In this document: positions 25,150 through 35,283 of the stretch, in pieces | How the letters are laid out: each line of letters opens with the position of its first letter | How positions within the stretch are numbered: position 1 is the stretch's first letter | Origin: Chryseobacterium gleum | Lineage (GTDB): Bacteria; Bacteroidota; Bacteroidia; Flavobacteriales_D; Sanyastnellaceae | NCBI GenBank assembly: GCA_945874695.1 | Contig: CAMCHP010000005.1 | Location: 1 to 64,000, forward strand | Reading direction: 5' to 3' | DNA length: 64,000 bases | The notes under the pieces: generated by a model | What the model was told of the DNA's origin: nothing | The model's database searches: none | What the model saw: the letters and a program-made list of their open reading frames with translations, nothing else | Program-made: the position numbers and the translations under genes

Positions 25150-28100
25150 TTAGTACGCGATCAAGATACGCTTGGTCATTACCACATCTCCCAATCGAAC
25201 TTTAACAAAGTATACACCTTGAGCACTCTTCAAGTCAAGCTGGGTTGTTGTTTGCATTGACTTCGTTGAACTCTGAGGAAGGATGAAAGCATCTACCGGA
25301 CGACTCTGGTAGTCATAAACTGTAATCTCGACTTCAACTTGCTCAGGATTATCGATTACAAGATTGACCAAACCATCGCTAGGATTAGGGTAAGCATTAA
25401 AATCGCCCATACCATTCAACCCAACTGATATCATTTGACAGTAGGTTTCAACGCAAACCACTCCATTCTCATCCGTTCGCACGACACGGAAACATATGTT
25501 ATAATTTCCAGGGCCAGGGAAGGTATGAATAACTGTTGTGAACGGGGAAACCACACCCGTAGAACCTGTGCCTCCAAAAGACCAGCGAACAAGATCACAA
25601 TCAGAAAACGCCGACATAGCAGCAAGTGAAAAACTCACGGTAAGGCTATTGGCTGAGAAATTGAAGCCTTGTGCTACCGCTTGGGTAAACGGTTCTCCGC
25701 ACAAGCAGGCAGCTGTGAAATCACATTCTGGCAGGGTAATGCAATGCACGAAATTGCAGCAACTGAGGTACAAACCATCAGCATTAACTTCATGGAGGGT
25801 TACCGTGAAGCAAATCTCATCGCCGGCCTGTGCAGGGAATCCGATTGGGAAAGAAACCGGCCCAAACACACCGCCAGGCATCAAGTTGCCCAAAGCAATG
25901 GTTTGATTGTAGCTGTCTAAACCTGATGCTGAAGAGAAGCTGATCACAGCTTCTGATACCGTATAGTTCGCTGTGTTCTTGATCATTCCTGAGAACATCC
26001 ATTGGTTGTTCTCAAGGTCACACTCAATGACCTCATCGAAAATGTAGCCGCAATCAGGTTCACAGAATACTTCGAAGCTATCTTCACACAGTACGATGCC
26101 GTTTTGCATCCATTGAATAGTGAACACCTGATAGGGCGCAACCTGCGTTTGCACACACATCTCAGGAAGTGTGAATGAACCGAAAGGCACTGAGTTCGCC
26201 AACAATGCACCGGGTATAAAGCTTACCGAAGTGCCGTTGTACCCCGATGCAAACCAACCTGAGTTTGGAGGGTTATTCAAAGTAAAAGTTGTTAACGGCG
26301 ACTGAGAAATGACCCTTATTTCATCGAAGAAACTGGGCGCAAAGCCATTGTTCAATGTAACCGAATAACAACACTCATTATTTACTTGGTCAACAAATTC
26401 AATGCTCACATCTGTGCATGGGTCACACTGAGGAATATCAATGCAATGCTCCTGATCAAGCGAACAACACAAAGCAGCTGGGTCGTTTGCTGGGTTCGTC
26501 ACGTGTCCGACCATGCGGTAACACAATACCTGGCCGCCGATTCCTGAGCCACTCAACTGAACTAAGAATGTCGCACAATCACCCGGTGCCAACTCGTTAC
26601 CTGTAAGATCAAAAGTTGATGGAAGCATCGTCAGGCCAGCAGGAGCAGATGGGATAAGCTCAATAAATCCGACCGACCAATTTTGGCTATATGGATTACA
26701 AACCGTCAACTCATAGTAGGTTTGCCCGCCTTCACAAAAGATGTTATCATCAGCCAAATACAAACAAGGAGGCTCCACAGGGCAGCTGAACATAATGCTA
26801 TCTGTACATACCACTGCCCCATCCTCATCTAACCAGTTCACGTAAACGGTTTGCGGATCAACGGTCGGGTTCGACACACACAAGGTCATAAAGTTGCTTA
26901 ATCCTCCTTGAGGCAGGGCCGTATTTACCATTGAATGGGTTAACCGAATCTCACTAAAGCTATTGGACTGCGCAGCAAAGCTAGGGTCTAGACTTGCCAA
27001 ATCGAAGACTAAATTCGCATCTGCCGATAAGAATTGGATGCTGTAAATATTGGTATTGGCGAGGTTATAACTCACGTCAACACAACATGGATTCTCGCCA
27101 TTTGCGCCATTTGAGACAGGTGCATAACTCAATTCAATATTGTCACATGGTATTACATCGCCGCATGGGACAATCGTAATATCAAGATCAGCCGATGTAT
27201 CAGAGCAACCTGTAAAAGAAACTATGGTCAATGAGTAGGTGCCATCTGCCAGAAAGATGTAGCACGGGTCGTTTGCTCCAAGAATAGGGTTTCCGTTCAG
27301 ATTCCACTGATAGCTCCCTAGCCCAGGCAATGCACAAACTTTGGTTGAATCACAAGCATCATAGCACCCAACTGGCACGCTGCACAAATCAGGTAATGGG
27401 TTAATTGTGGTTGAAGCCGTTGATGAGCAACCCGTGTTGAGATCAGTAGCCGTTACAGAATAAAATCCAGCCGAATAAGTCGAGATCATTTGCCCTGATG
27501 CCCCTGTGTTCCAAGTGTAAGACAACGCTGGATCAAATGGAGTTGCCTCAAGGGTGTTCAACTCACCCGCACACAAACTACCCGTAACATTAATTGATAC
27601 CGCCGGGGATGTCGCTAGCTGCACCGTAAAGGTTGGTGACGCCAATTTGCACCCGTTCAAATCGGTCACCACCACATACAAGTCGAGGGGTGCTTCATAG
27701 TCACAAACAGTGGCTACATGACCAAAATAAGGCAAGGAATTACCCCCCGCATCATACCAACTATACGTGTATGTCGGATCAAAGTACGCGCTCAAATCAG
27801 TGCACCCTGCATCACAGATGAATGCATCACCATTGATTGTAGCTATCGGCATTGCATTCTCTTGAACCAATACCGGCCCGACTGTTCTTGAGCAACCGTT
27901 GACATCAGTTACTGTAACAGCATAGCTTCCGGCACCAACTGTAATATCTTGAGTCGTTGCACCATTTGACCACAAATAATCATAGCCTGCTGGGGCACTC
28001 AAGGTTGTGAGTTCTCCTTGACAAACAATTAAACCTCCAATAATTGAGAACGGGGGTATCTCAGGATATATAGTAATCGGAAGATTCACGGCATCTGTAC

Positions 28101-31100
28101 AACCATTTGCGTCAACCGCTGTTAACTGAACCACATAGTTTCCAGGTTGCGTGTAGCTAAACTGAGGACTTTGCCCAACAAATACTGACCCTTCGCCAAA
28201 GTTCCATATATAGGTAACTGCATTGGCTGCAAAGCCTGAGAAACTGATCGGATCACCAACACAAGAAGAACTTGCAGTAGCTGAAATACTTGGTACGCCC
28301 ACTGCACCGATTGTAACATTTTTCGTTATCGAGGCTTCACAGCTTCCATTACTCACTGTCAAAGTCACTGGGAAAACACCTGCATTGGGGAAAGTAACTC
28401 CTGTTGGGTTTGCATTCGTCAAGGTGGTGAACCCGAAATTCCATGTCCAGCTAGTAATTGCCGGTTCACTTGCCAGCCATGTTGAAAGATCTATGAAATC
28501 AACATCGCGGCATGCTGACGGCACACATTCAAAATTTGCCGCGAGTGGAACACATACGCTTATGTTATCCGTTACCACACAATCGCCTATGGTTGTGCTT
28601 GGCACAGTTCCGATTACAGTCACATTATAGCACGCTGCGTTCAGATAAGTATGAGTTGGCGTGCTTGAATACGAATTATTTCCGTCGCCAAAATACCATT
28701 CAGAGACCGTGAAGTTACTTGAGTTAGCATTGAACAATACCTGGTTGCAGTTAGGAACCAAAATTGTTCCTGTTGGCGCTAAGGTATAAGGTTGTGGCGT
28801 ACACGAACCTCCCCCAATGCACAGTTCTTCGTAAACGGTAATGGGAAGCGAAGTGTTTGTGCAACCCGAAATAATATCCTCAACTACAATATAATACGAG
28901 TATACACCAGGCACTCCCTGAAAAACGTGTGAATAGGTTCCTTGAGCACTCGGCCCTTGAACCTGAATGCCATTGCAAAACCAAGTAAACTCATAACTCG
29001 GAGCTGTTTGAGCAACAAAATTTACAGGGCTCGGACTGTCAATACAGATGGTGACTGGGTCTCCGGTTGAAATCTGTGCAACAGGTAGTGGTGATTGCAG
29101 TGCATTATAAATCGCAGTTGCCTCACAACCTGAACCATCTACGGTAGTCACATTGTAAGTGCCCGGGGCCGAAATAACAGTGGTTGAAGATGTGCTACCC
29201 GTGCTCCAATTGTAACTCACGAATGGCTGTGTTGTTTCCAATTGAGCTATACCACCGGGGCACAAATAGCCCGTTTGAACTACAATTGGCTGCACTGGAA
29301 CCGCCACAAAAACATTCAAATCATGCTGCAAGGTTTGCCCGCATAAAGAAACAGTAGCGCGAACAGTTGCTTGACCGCCTGGATTGTTCCATTGAATTGT
29401 GGCGTTGGCAGTACCTTGACCACTCACAACCGAACCCATCAATGGTTGTATAACCTCCCAAGTAATCACCGCATCGGGGTGCTGCATCGGGTTCAAACTA
29501 AAGTTGGCCGTCGCATTAGTGCAAGAGGGCGAACCAGTAATACTAAGTGGACCTAAAATCTCCTTTTCGCTTACATTAATCGTAATGGCTGGTGAAATAC
29601 AGAAGGGCGAACCACTCAATTGTTGTTGCACCGAAACAGCGTACGGTGGAGTACCAACCCAATTCACCTGTATCGACGGCCCGCTCAAATTACTGGCAAC
29701 ACCGCCTTGAACCGTCCAAATAAAAGAAACCCCAGGCTGGCTAGCAACGGCAGTGTAGACGCTCAAATCGCCCAAGCACATGTCGATTGGGCCATTTATA
29801 CCTAAAGCGGGCAAAGCCTCAAAAACTTGCACTGTTGTTGTTTGAATTGAGTTGCAATAGGTATTCGGATCATTGGATTGAGCCGTTATAGTATAAAAGC
29901 CTGAAGCAACCGACCAGTCGATCTCAATATAACCACCTAAGTCGTTATATGGAACAGCTGGGGTAATTGTCCAGGTGTAATTCACCGAGGGAAAGTTCGT
30001 GGCGTAGACATAAGACACGTCGCCCGAACACACTTTCGGCGAAGAATTAAAAAGCTGAAATTCAGGTAAAATATCAACCACTAAATCAGCACTTCCCATG
30101 CAGAGGTTGTTCTCGTGGCCTGGCAAAGCCGCCAAGAACAAGGAAACGTAATCGACATGTATCGTTCCTATTGGGCCTGGCCCCCATTCGATACTCACCA
30201 CATGACCCGAGCTGTCTCCAACAATTTGTCCGCCTGAAACTGTCCATGTATAGGTTGTATTCAGCCATTTAGGAACTGAGTAAACATGAGTTGTATTGGA
30301 ACAAACTACAATCGGACCGCTCACTTCGGCTTGCGCTGGAATTATATCAACGATTACTGTGGTTGGCGCTGAACAATATAAATCATCACAGCCGCTTACT
30401 TCGAGCGTAATTGAACCATAGGCAATTGCGTCTCCATTCGGACCTCCGCCCCAATCTACGGTAATAGAATTCGTATTTGCTCCTGTGAACGGAACAGGAT
30501 TTCCATCCGGATCAAGAACGGTCCAAATATAGCTACCACAATTCGCTGCATCGGTGGTATAGGTCGCCTCATCGCCTGCGCACAGGGTTGAAAGACACGA
30601 GATTTGAGGCCCTGGCAAATCATCAACTACAACCTGCATCTGCATTACTGCAGTGCAGCAACACAGCGCCTCTCCAGCTGAACCATAAACAGGTAGTGTT
30701 GCCGTCAACGTTACGGTGTATGTTCCTGGAGCAGTGTAGGTATGCTGCACAAATTGTCCATCTTCATTGACAATCACCGAATCCCCAAAATCCCATGTGT
30801 AAGATGCCGCATAAGGAAACAAGTTCTCAAAGGTCATTGGTGCGTCTAAACACGCATAACCTGACGTCGTGAAAGACGCCTGAGGCCCCGCAAGAATGTC
30901 AACACATATATTATACGTCGTGCTGAAGCCTGAGGCATCAATGATTTCGAGCAAGATGTACGAAGAACCTGCCACTCCGTAATCAACAATAATTTCGGCA
31001 GGATTGGCTCCAACTGAAATGCCCTCGGGCAAAATCCAATTGTAAGAAAAGAGTGGATTGTACGTAACATACAACGTCGGCTTGCTGTTCTCACAAACTG

Positions 31101-31563
31101 ACACACACCTTTCTTGGGGCTCTTGACCATCTCCAAAGCCTTGACCCGCTGAACCCACGATATACTGATCCAAATTGATTAGCCCACAATCAGGCTTACC
31201 ACACTTGATTTCAACAACCAGCAATGCCCCGCCCAAGTAATTACCCTCTGGGTCAAAAACCATGTAAAAGGCCTCCCTCAGCCCACAACAATCTTCATTC
31301 GCTGCATCGGTCCAAATCAACTTACCCGTTATAGAGTCGAGATTAAAGCATGAGTAATTGCCCTCCAGAATTACGGTCGACCCGGCAGGAATGTTCTGGT
31401 CGTTATCCAACACAGAAACACCTGTCGGTACATTCAGCGTGACACTGAATTGATCAGGATTAATAACCGCGTCCTGGGCTGCAATTTGCACATGAAAACA
31501 GAGAGAGATTAGGAGCATGCATACCGCGGGCAGCACACCCTTAGCGGGGTGTAGAATAGTCAT
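25150..31563 (-). CDS. Giant PKD-repeat surface protein with T9SS type-A sorting domain
   Basis: Exported protein of 2137 residues when started at 31563 (MTILHPAKG), which gives a signal peptide ending at VQIAAQ; a longer open frame upstream has no support. The body holds many Ig-like/PKD units, e.g. YTWDFGDS..., SWTWNFG..., YIWNFGEG..., EWYFGDGNNSYSSTPTHTY, WSFGGTGS, alternating with SprB-like Cys-containing segments (CSGDVSYVY, CLGDLSVYT). The last about 85 residues (YPNPSDGLVNLVI ... GVYFVKVRLGDVVMTKRILIAY) are a type-A T9SS sorting domain. Likely an adhesin or gliding-related surface filament; function is inferred from architecture only. It is transcribed divergently from lpdA. Base composition is more AT-rich than in the neighbouring enzymes. 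Confidence 0.9.
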   Translation of the reverse strand: MTILHPAKGVLPAVCMLLISLCFHVQIAAQDAVINPDQFSVTLNVPTGVSVLDNDQNIPAGSTVILEGNYSCFNLDSITGKLIWTDAANEDCCGLREAFYMVFDPEGNYLGGALLVVEIKCGKPDCGLINLDQYIVGSAGQGFGDGQEPQERCVSVCENSKPTLYVTYNPLFSYNWILPEGISVGANPAEIIVDYGVAGSSYILLEIIDASGFSTTYNICVDILAGPQASFTTSGYACLDAPMTFENLFPYAASYTWDFGDSVIVNEDGQFVQHTYTAPGTYTVTLTATLPVYGSAGEALCCCTAVMQMQVVVDDLPGPQISCLSTLCAGDEATYTTDAANCGSYIWTVLDPDGNPVPFTGANTNSITVDWGGGPNGDAIAYGSITLEVSGCDDLYCSAPTTVIVDIIPAQAEVSGPIVVCSNTTHVYSVPKWLNTTYTWTVSGGQIVGDSSGHVVSIEWGPGPIGTIHVDYVSLFLAALPGHENNLCMGSADLVVDILPEFQLFNSSPKVCSGDVSYVYATNFPSVNYTWTITPAVPYNDLGGYIEIDWSVASGFYTITAQSNDPNTYCNSIQTTTVQVFEALPALGINGPIDMCLGDLSVYTAVASQPGVSFIWTVQGGVASNLSGPSIQVNWVGTPPYAVSVQQQLSGSPFCISPAITINVSEKEILGPLSITGSPSCTNATANFSLNPMQHPDAVITWEVIQPLMGSVVSGQGTANATIQWNNPGGQATVRATVSLCGQTLQHDLNVFVAVPVQPIVVQTGYLCPGGIAQLETTQPFVSYNWSTGSTSSTTVISAPGTYNVTTVDGSGCEATAIYNALQSPLPVAQISTGDPVTICIDSPSPVNFVAQTAPSYEFTWFCNGIQVQGPSAQGTYSHVFQGVPGVYSYYIVVEDIISGCTNTSLPITVYEELCIGGGSCTPQPYTLAPTGTILVPNCNQVLFNANSSNFTVSEWYFGDGNNSYSSTPTHTYLNAACYNVTVIGTVPSTTIGDCVVTDNISVCVPLAANFECVPSACRDVDFIDLSTWLASEPAITSWTWNFGFTTLTNANPTGVTFPNAGVFPVTLTVSNGSCEASITKNVTIGAVGVPSISATASSSCVGDPISFSGFAANAVTYIWNFGEGSVFVGQSPQFSYTQPGNYVVQLTAVDANGCTDAVNLPITIYPEIPPFSIIGGLIVCQGELTTLSAPAGYDYLWSNGATTQDITVGAGSYAVTVTDVNGCSRTVGPVLVQENAMPIATINGDAFICDAGCTDLSAYFDPTYTYSWYDAGGNSLPYFGHVATVCDYEAPLDLYVVVTDLNGCKLASPTFTVQLATSPAVSINVTGSLCAGELNTLEATPFDPALSYTWNTGASGQMISTYSAGFYSVTATDLNTGCSSTASTTINPLPDLCSVPVGCYDACDSTKVCALPGLGSYQWNLNGNPILGANDPCYIFLADGTYSLTIVSFTGCSDTSADLDITIVPCGDVIPCDNIELSYAPVSNGANGENPCCVDVSYNLANTNIYSIQFLSADANLVFDLASLDPSFAAQSNSFSEIRLTHSMVNTALPQGGLSNFMTLCVSNPTVDPQTVYVNWLDEDGAVVCTDSIMFSCPVEPPCLYLADDNIFCEGGQTYYELTVCNPYSQNWSVGFIELIPSAPAGLTMLPSTFDLTGNELAPGDCATFLVQLSGSGIGGQVLCYRMVGHVTNPANDPAALCCSLDQEHCIDIPQCDPCTDVSIEFVDQVNNECCYSVTLNNGFAPSFFDEIRVISQSPLTTFTLNNPPNSGWFASGYNGTSVSFIPGALLANSVPFGSFTLPEMCVQTQVAPYQVFTIQWMQNGIVLCEDSFEVFCEPDCGYIFDEVIECDLENNQWMFSGMIKNTANYTVSEAVISFSSASGLDSYNQTIALGNLMPGGVFGPVSFPIGFPAQAGDEICFTVTLHEVNADGLYLSCCNFVHCITLPECDFTAACLCGEPFTQAVAQGFNFSANSLTVSFSLAAMSAFSDCDLVRWSFGGTGSTGVVSPFTTVIHTFPGPGNYNICFRVVRTDENGVVCVETYCQMISVGLNGMGDFNAYPNPSDGLVNLVIDNPEQVEVEITVYDYQSRPVDAFILPQSSTKSMQTTTQLDLKSAQGVYFVKVRLGDVVMTKRILIAY

Positions 31564-31720
31564 GTAGGTTAAGATTAAAAGTTTCAAGTCTAAAATACAC
31601 CATTTTCTCTTCTGATGATGCGCGCAACAAAAAAATAATATTTCGCACAATTTGCCCCAACAGCACCTTGATCGATAGCCGTTGAATCGTCAACCTCCAA
31701 ACATTCTAATTCGCTTTTTG

Positions 31721-31728
31721 TACCTTTG
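31721..31728 (+). promoter_or_regulatory. -7 box of lpdA
   Basis: TACCTTTG, a full match to the Bacteroidota -7 consensus, 26 bp upstream of the ATG at 31754. No clear -33 TTG. Supports the shorter lpdA start over a longer frame from 31682. Confidence 0.6.
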
Positions 31729-31753
31729 CACTACCGTTTTTGAATACACCCAT

Positions 31754-33142
31754 ATGAAATACGACGTTATCGTTCTAGGCAGCGGGCCTGGCGGATATGT
31801 AACCGCCATTCGCGCCTCTCAATTAGGATTGAAAACCGCAGTTGTAGAGCGTGAATCGCTCGGCGGCATTTGCCTCAACTGGGGATGCATCCCAACCAAA
31901 GCCCTTCTTAAAAGTGCGACGGTGTTTGATTACATCAACCACGCAAAAGACTACGGCATTACCGTTGGTGCACCACAGGTTGACTTTACAGGCATGGTGT
32001 CACGCAGCCGCGACGTGGCTGACGGCATGAGCAAAGGAGTTACCTTCCTCATGAAAAAGAACAAAATCGACGTCATCATGGGCGAAGGCAAATTGGCGCC
32101 CGGTAAAAAAATCGAGGTGAAAGACGCTGAAGGCAAAAGCACCACCTACGAGGCTGATCACGTGATCATCGCCACAGGTGCACGCTCACGCACCTTGCCT
32201 AACCTGCCGCAAGACGGCAAAAAAATCATCGGATACCGCGAAGCCATGACCCTCAAAACACAACCTAAGAAAATGGTTGTGGTAGGTTCAGGTGCCATCG
32301 GTTCTGAATTCGCATACTTCTACAACGCCATCGGCACCGAAGTAACCATCGTTGAATACCTCCCGAACATCGTTCCGCTTGAAGACGAAGAAGTAAGCAA
32401 GCAGCTCGAGCGCTCGTATAAAAAGCAAGGCATTAACATCATGACCAATGCCGAAGTCACCAAGGTTGATACCTCGGGCAGCGGCTGCAAAGTGCATGTG
32501 AAAACCAAAAAAGGCGAAGAAATTATCGAAGCGGATATCGTGCTCAGCGCCGTTGGTGTTGTTGCCAACATCGAAAATATCGGCCTTGAAAACATCGGCA
32601 TCGCAACCGACAAAGGCAAAATTGTTGTCAACGGTTTCTATCAAACCAACATCCCTGGCTACTACGCCATCGGCGATTGCGTTCCCGGGCCAGCTTTGGC
32701 ACACGTGGCCAGCGCTGAAGGCATCATCTGCGTCGAAAAAATTAAAGGCATGCACGTTGAGCCGCTCGACTACGGAAACATCCCCGGGTGCACTTACAGC
32801 TTCCCTGAAATTGCGAGCGTGGGCATGACCGAAAAGGCAGCGCGCGAAGCAGGCTACGAGATCAAAGTAGGCAAATTCCCATTCTCGGCGAGTGGTAAAG
32901 CTAGCGCAGCCGGACATAAAGACGGCTTCGTGAAGTTGATTTTCGACGCGAAATACGGTGAATTGCTCGGCGGCCACATGATCGGCGCCAACGTTACCGA
33001 AATGATCGCTGAAATTGTTGCTGTGCGCAAACTCGAGACCACCGGTCACGAGCTCATTAAAACGGTTCACCCGCACCCAACCATGAGTGAAGCGGTGATG
33101 GAAGCAGCAGCTGCAGCCTACGACGAGGTCATTCACATCTAA
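31754..33142 (+). CDS. lpdA: Dihydrolipoyl dehydrogenase (E3)
   Basis: FAD-dependent E3 component that reoxidises dihydrolipoamide of the 2-oxoacid dehydrogenase complexes (partner of the E1 at 17336-19750) and possibly glycine cleavage. 462 residues; FAD motif GSGPGG near the N-terminus, redox-active cysteines in GGICLNWGCIPTK, NAD-binding GSGAIGSEFAYF, FAD-phosphate aspartate region YYAIGDC, and the catalytic HPHPTMSEA at the C-terminus. Start at 31754 (MKYDVIVLG) matches the family and follows the -7 box. The PAP2 gene begins 6 bp after the stop. Confidence 0.97.
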   Translation: MKYDVIVLGSGPGGYVTAIRASQLGLKTAVVERESLGGICLNWGCIPTKALLKSATVFDYINHAKDYGITVGAPQVDFTGMVSRSRDVADGMSKGVTFLMKKNKIDVIMGEGKLAPGKKIEVKDAEGKSTTYEADHVIIATGARSRTLPNLPQDGKKIIGYREAMTLKTQPKKMVVVGSGAIGSEFAYFYNAIGTEVTIVEYLPNIVPLEDEEVSKQLERSYKKQGINIMTNAEVTKVDTSGSGCKVHVKTKKGEEIIEADIVLSAVGVVANIENIGLENIGIATDKGKIVVNGFYQTNIPGYYAIGDCVPGPALAHVASAEGIICVEKIKGMHVEPLDYGNIPGCTYSFPEIASVGMTEKAAREAGYEIKVGKFPFSASGKASAAGHKDGFVKLIFDAKYGELLGGHMIGANVTEMIAEIVAVRKLETTGHELIKTVHPHPTMSEAVMEAAAAAYDEVIHI

Positions 33143-33148
33143 GCGATC

Positions 33149-33907
33149 GTGAATTTGCGGCTTTTTTTTCGCTGCCTAACGGCAGGATGCATGGTTTGTG
33201 TATTCACAACCGTTGCTCAAGCTCAACTGCAGCATAACGCCCGCACAACCTCCCAAACTTGGATAGCAACCTCCGGCAGTTTCGCGCTCGCCGGAGGTTC
33301 TTTTTTCCTCCAACAACGCGTGCAACCGCTGTCGATCGACCAAATCACAGCCCTCCAAACACGCTCGTTCAGCGGAATTGCAGCCTATCCCACCTCCCGA
33401 TTCGATCGCAGCGCCGCACGAACCTCCGATGTGCTTACCCTCGCTACCGCCGTACTACCCGCAACAATCCTCCTCTTCGAAGGCGGACGTAACGAGGTCG
33501 GCAGAGGATTGCACATGTACATGCAAACCGCTTTTCTGAATTTTGCAGTTACCAATTTCACCAAAACTGCGGTCCGTCGAAACCGGCCCTTTGTCTACAA
33601 CCCGAATGTGCCCATGCACCTCAAGCATGAACGCGATGCACGCTTGAGTTTTTTCAGTGGACATACCAGCACGGCCGCCAGCTTTTGCTTCTTCACCGCT
33701 TCGATGGTGCAAGCCTACAGCTCAAACCGCACGGTAAAAACCATCACTTGGATTGGCGCAGCCGTTGTGCCAGCCATCACTGGCTACCTCCGCATGCGTG
33801 CCGGAAAACACTTCTTTTCTGATGTCGTGGTAGGTTATGCCGCAGGTGCAGCGATCGGACTTGGCGTTCCACTTGCGCACCGCAAACGCACTGCAACACC
33901 ACGCTAA
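33149..33907 (+). CDS. PAP2-superfamily phosphatase, exported
   Basis: Membrane-associated acid phosphatase of the PAP2 type, 252 residues, probably acting on lipid phosphates at the periplasmic face. The three signature motifs are present: KTAVRRNRP, FSGHTS, and RMRAGKHFFSDVVVG. A GTG start at 33149 gives a signal peptide ending VAQAQ; a later ATG at 33191 would shorten it. A dispersed palindrome forms its 5' end and encodes CLTAGC in the signal peptide. Substrate (undecaprenyl pyrophosphate, phosphatidate or other) cannot be assigned. Probably co-transcribed with lpdA. Confidence 0.87.
   Translation: MNLRLFFRCLTAGCMVCVFTTVAQAQLQHNARTTSQTWIATSGSFALAGGSFFLQQRVQPLSIDQITALQTRSFSGIAAYPTSRFDRSAARTSDVLTLATAVLPATILLFEGGRNEVGRGLHMYMQTAFLNFAVTNFTKTAVRRNRPFVYNPNVPMHLKHERDARLSFFSGHTSTAASFCFFTASMVQAYSSNRTVKTITWIGAAVVPAITGYLRMRAGKHFFSDVVVGYAAGAAIGLGVPLAHRKRTATPR
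33162..33188 (+). repeat. Dispersed palindrome, copy 10 (5' end of PAP2 gene)
   Basis: T-run, TTTTC, GCTGCC-TAAC-GGCAGG, ATG. It lies within the first codons of the PAP2 gene, in the same phase as copy 6 in the DUF922-like lipoprotein gene (LTxGC). Alternatively it could be the intergenic end of lpdA if translation starts at 33191. Confidence 0.65.
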
Positions 33908-34049
33908 ATCAGCAACGGCTCTTTTGTTCAAATTGAGCACGTATTTCTGCAAAAAGGCAATCTATACCTGAATACCGCAGCCTGTAACCAGCCTGCTGCG
34001 CTCCATCTAACATCCGCGGTCGGAATGTGTTCTCTCTCAAAAGCTGAAC

Positions 34050-35249
34050 ATGCCTGCAGACCAAAATCAACACTTCGACATCGTGCTTGTTGGCGCTGGC
34101 CTGTCGAGTTGGTTGCTTTTGGAGGCGCTGGCTAAAAACCCCAACTTTCATGCTGTGCAAATCGCTGTACTCAGCGATGGACAAGCCATTGAGCGCTCGT
34201 GGTGCTTTTGGGACGAAGCCCTTCCCCATCCTTTCGATGGCATGATCGAGCGCAGTTGGTCGAACCTCGCGTTTCGGTCTGATCAATTCGAACAAAGCAC
34301 ACGACTCCATTCACAGCAATACCACTACATTCCGGGCACCAAGCTCTTCAATTACTTCACCACAACCTTTCTCGCGCAACACCCGAACATTCGCGTGTTC
34401 GAAGACAAAGTACACGCCATCCACAGCGAATCGGGGCGTTTTCTCGTTGCAGCACAGCAGCACAACTACAGGGCGAACCAGGTGTACAACAGCGCCTTCC
34501 TCGGCCAAAAACCTAACATTGAAGTGTGGCAACATTTCAGCGGTTGGTTCATCGAAACCAAAAACCCCTGTTTTGCGCCTGATCAAGCCGAGTTGATGGA
34601 CTTCAACGTTCCGCAAACGCACGGATGCAGCTTCATGTACCTCCTGCCCCTTTCTGAAACCCGCGCCTTGGTCGAACTCACCTTCTTCAGTCCGCAGGTG
34701 CTCGATGCAGCAACCTACGAGGCCACACTCGAAAACTACATCGGTGCGCGTTTCGGCAACGACTATGTAATTACTGCTCGCGAGCGCGGACAAATCCCAA
34801 TGCAGCAAGGTGTGTTTCACCACCGCGGCGCGAGCGGCGAAATCAACATCGGCACCTTGGCAGGTATGGTTAAACCCAGCACAGGGTATGCCTTTCAGCG
34901 CATCCGTGAAGACAGCGCCACCTTGGCCGCTGCCTATTTCAAAACCAACGCCCCAAAGCGAAGCAGCGAGCGCAGCCGCTTCGCCTTCTATGACGCCCTG
35001 TTACTCTGGATCCTTCGCAATCACCCTGAAGCAGGAAAACCAATATTCACGCAGCTTTTCAAGCATTGCAAAACTGAACGCATCCTTCGTTTCATGGATC
35101 AGCGTACCACGATTTGGGAAGAAATCGCCATCTTCATGCGCCTCCCCATTCCAATTTTCTTGAAAGCCCTGCTGTTTCATATCTTGCCGGTGAATGCAGG
35201 CAGTCAACCATCCACCCAAACCATTCACATTGCCGCAAAACGCGCCTAA
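34050..35249 (+). CDS. crtY: Lycopene beta-cyclase (CrtY type)
   Basis: Cyclises lycopene to beta-carotene. FAD-dependent membrane-associated enzyme of 399 residues. The N-terminal dinucleotide motif DIVLVGAGLSSW, the RSWCFWDE segment and YHYIPGTKLFNYF match the CrtY/CrtL-b group; the STGYAFQRI motif in the C-terminal third is also typical. It is followed directly by a Blh-type beta-carotene oxygenase, so the product is probably turned into retinal. No phytoene synthase or desaturase is in the window. The 142-bp gap from the PAP2 gene shows no clear promoter. Confidence 0.93.
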   Translation: MPADQNQHFDIVLVGAGLSSWLLLEALAKNPNFHAVQIAVLSDGQAIERSWCFWDEALPHPFDGMIERSWSNLAFRSDQFEQSTRLHSQQYHYIPGTKLFNYFTTTFLAQHPNIRVFEDKVHAIHSESGRFLVAAQQHNYRANQVYNSAFLGQKPNIEVWQHFSGWFIETKNPCFAPDQAELMDFNVPQTHGCSFMYLLPLSETRALVELTFFSPQVLDAATYEATLENYIGARFGNDYVITARERGQIPMQQGVFHHRGASGEINIGTLAGMVKPSTGYAFQRIREDSATLAAAYFKTNAPKRSSERSRFAFYDALLLWILRNHPEAGKPIFTQLFKHCKTERILRFMDQRTTIWEEIAIFMRLPIPIFLKALLFHILPVNAGSQPSTQTIHIAAKRA

Positions 35250-35283
35250 GACCTTGAAGTCAAGCTTGAATCTGCGCGCAGCA

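Noticed and set aside
32288-33136. A 282-codon open frame antisense to lpdA
   Set aside because: It is the mirror of a strongly conserved enzyme gene, with a repetitive Asn/Phe/Val/Asp composition typical of antisense frames, and no recognisable domain.
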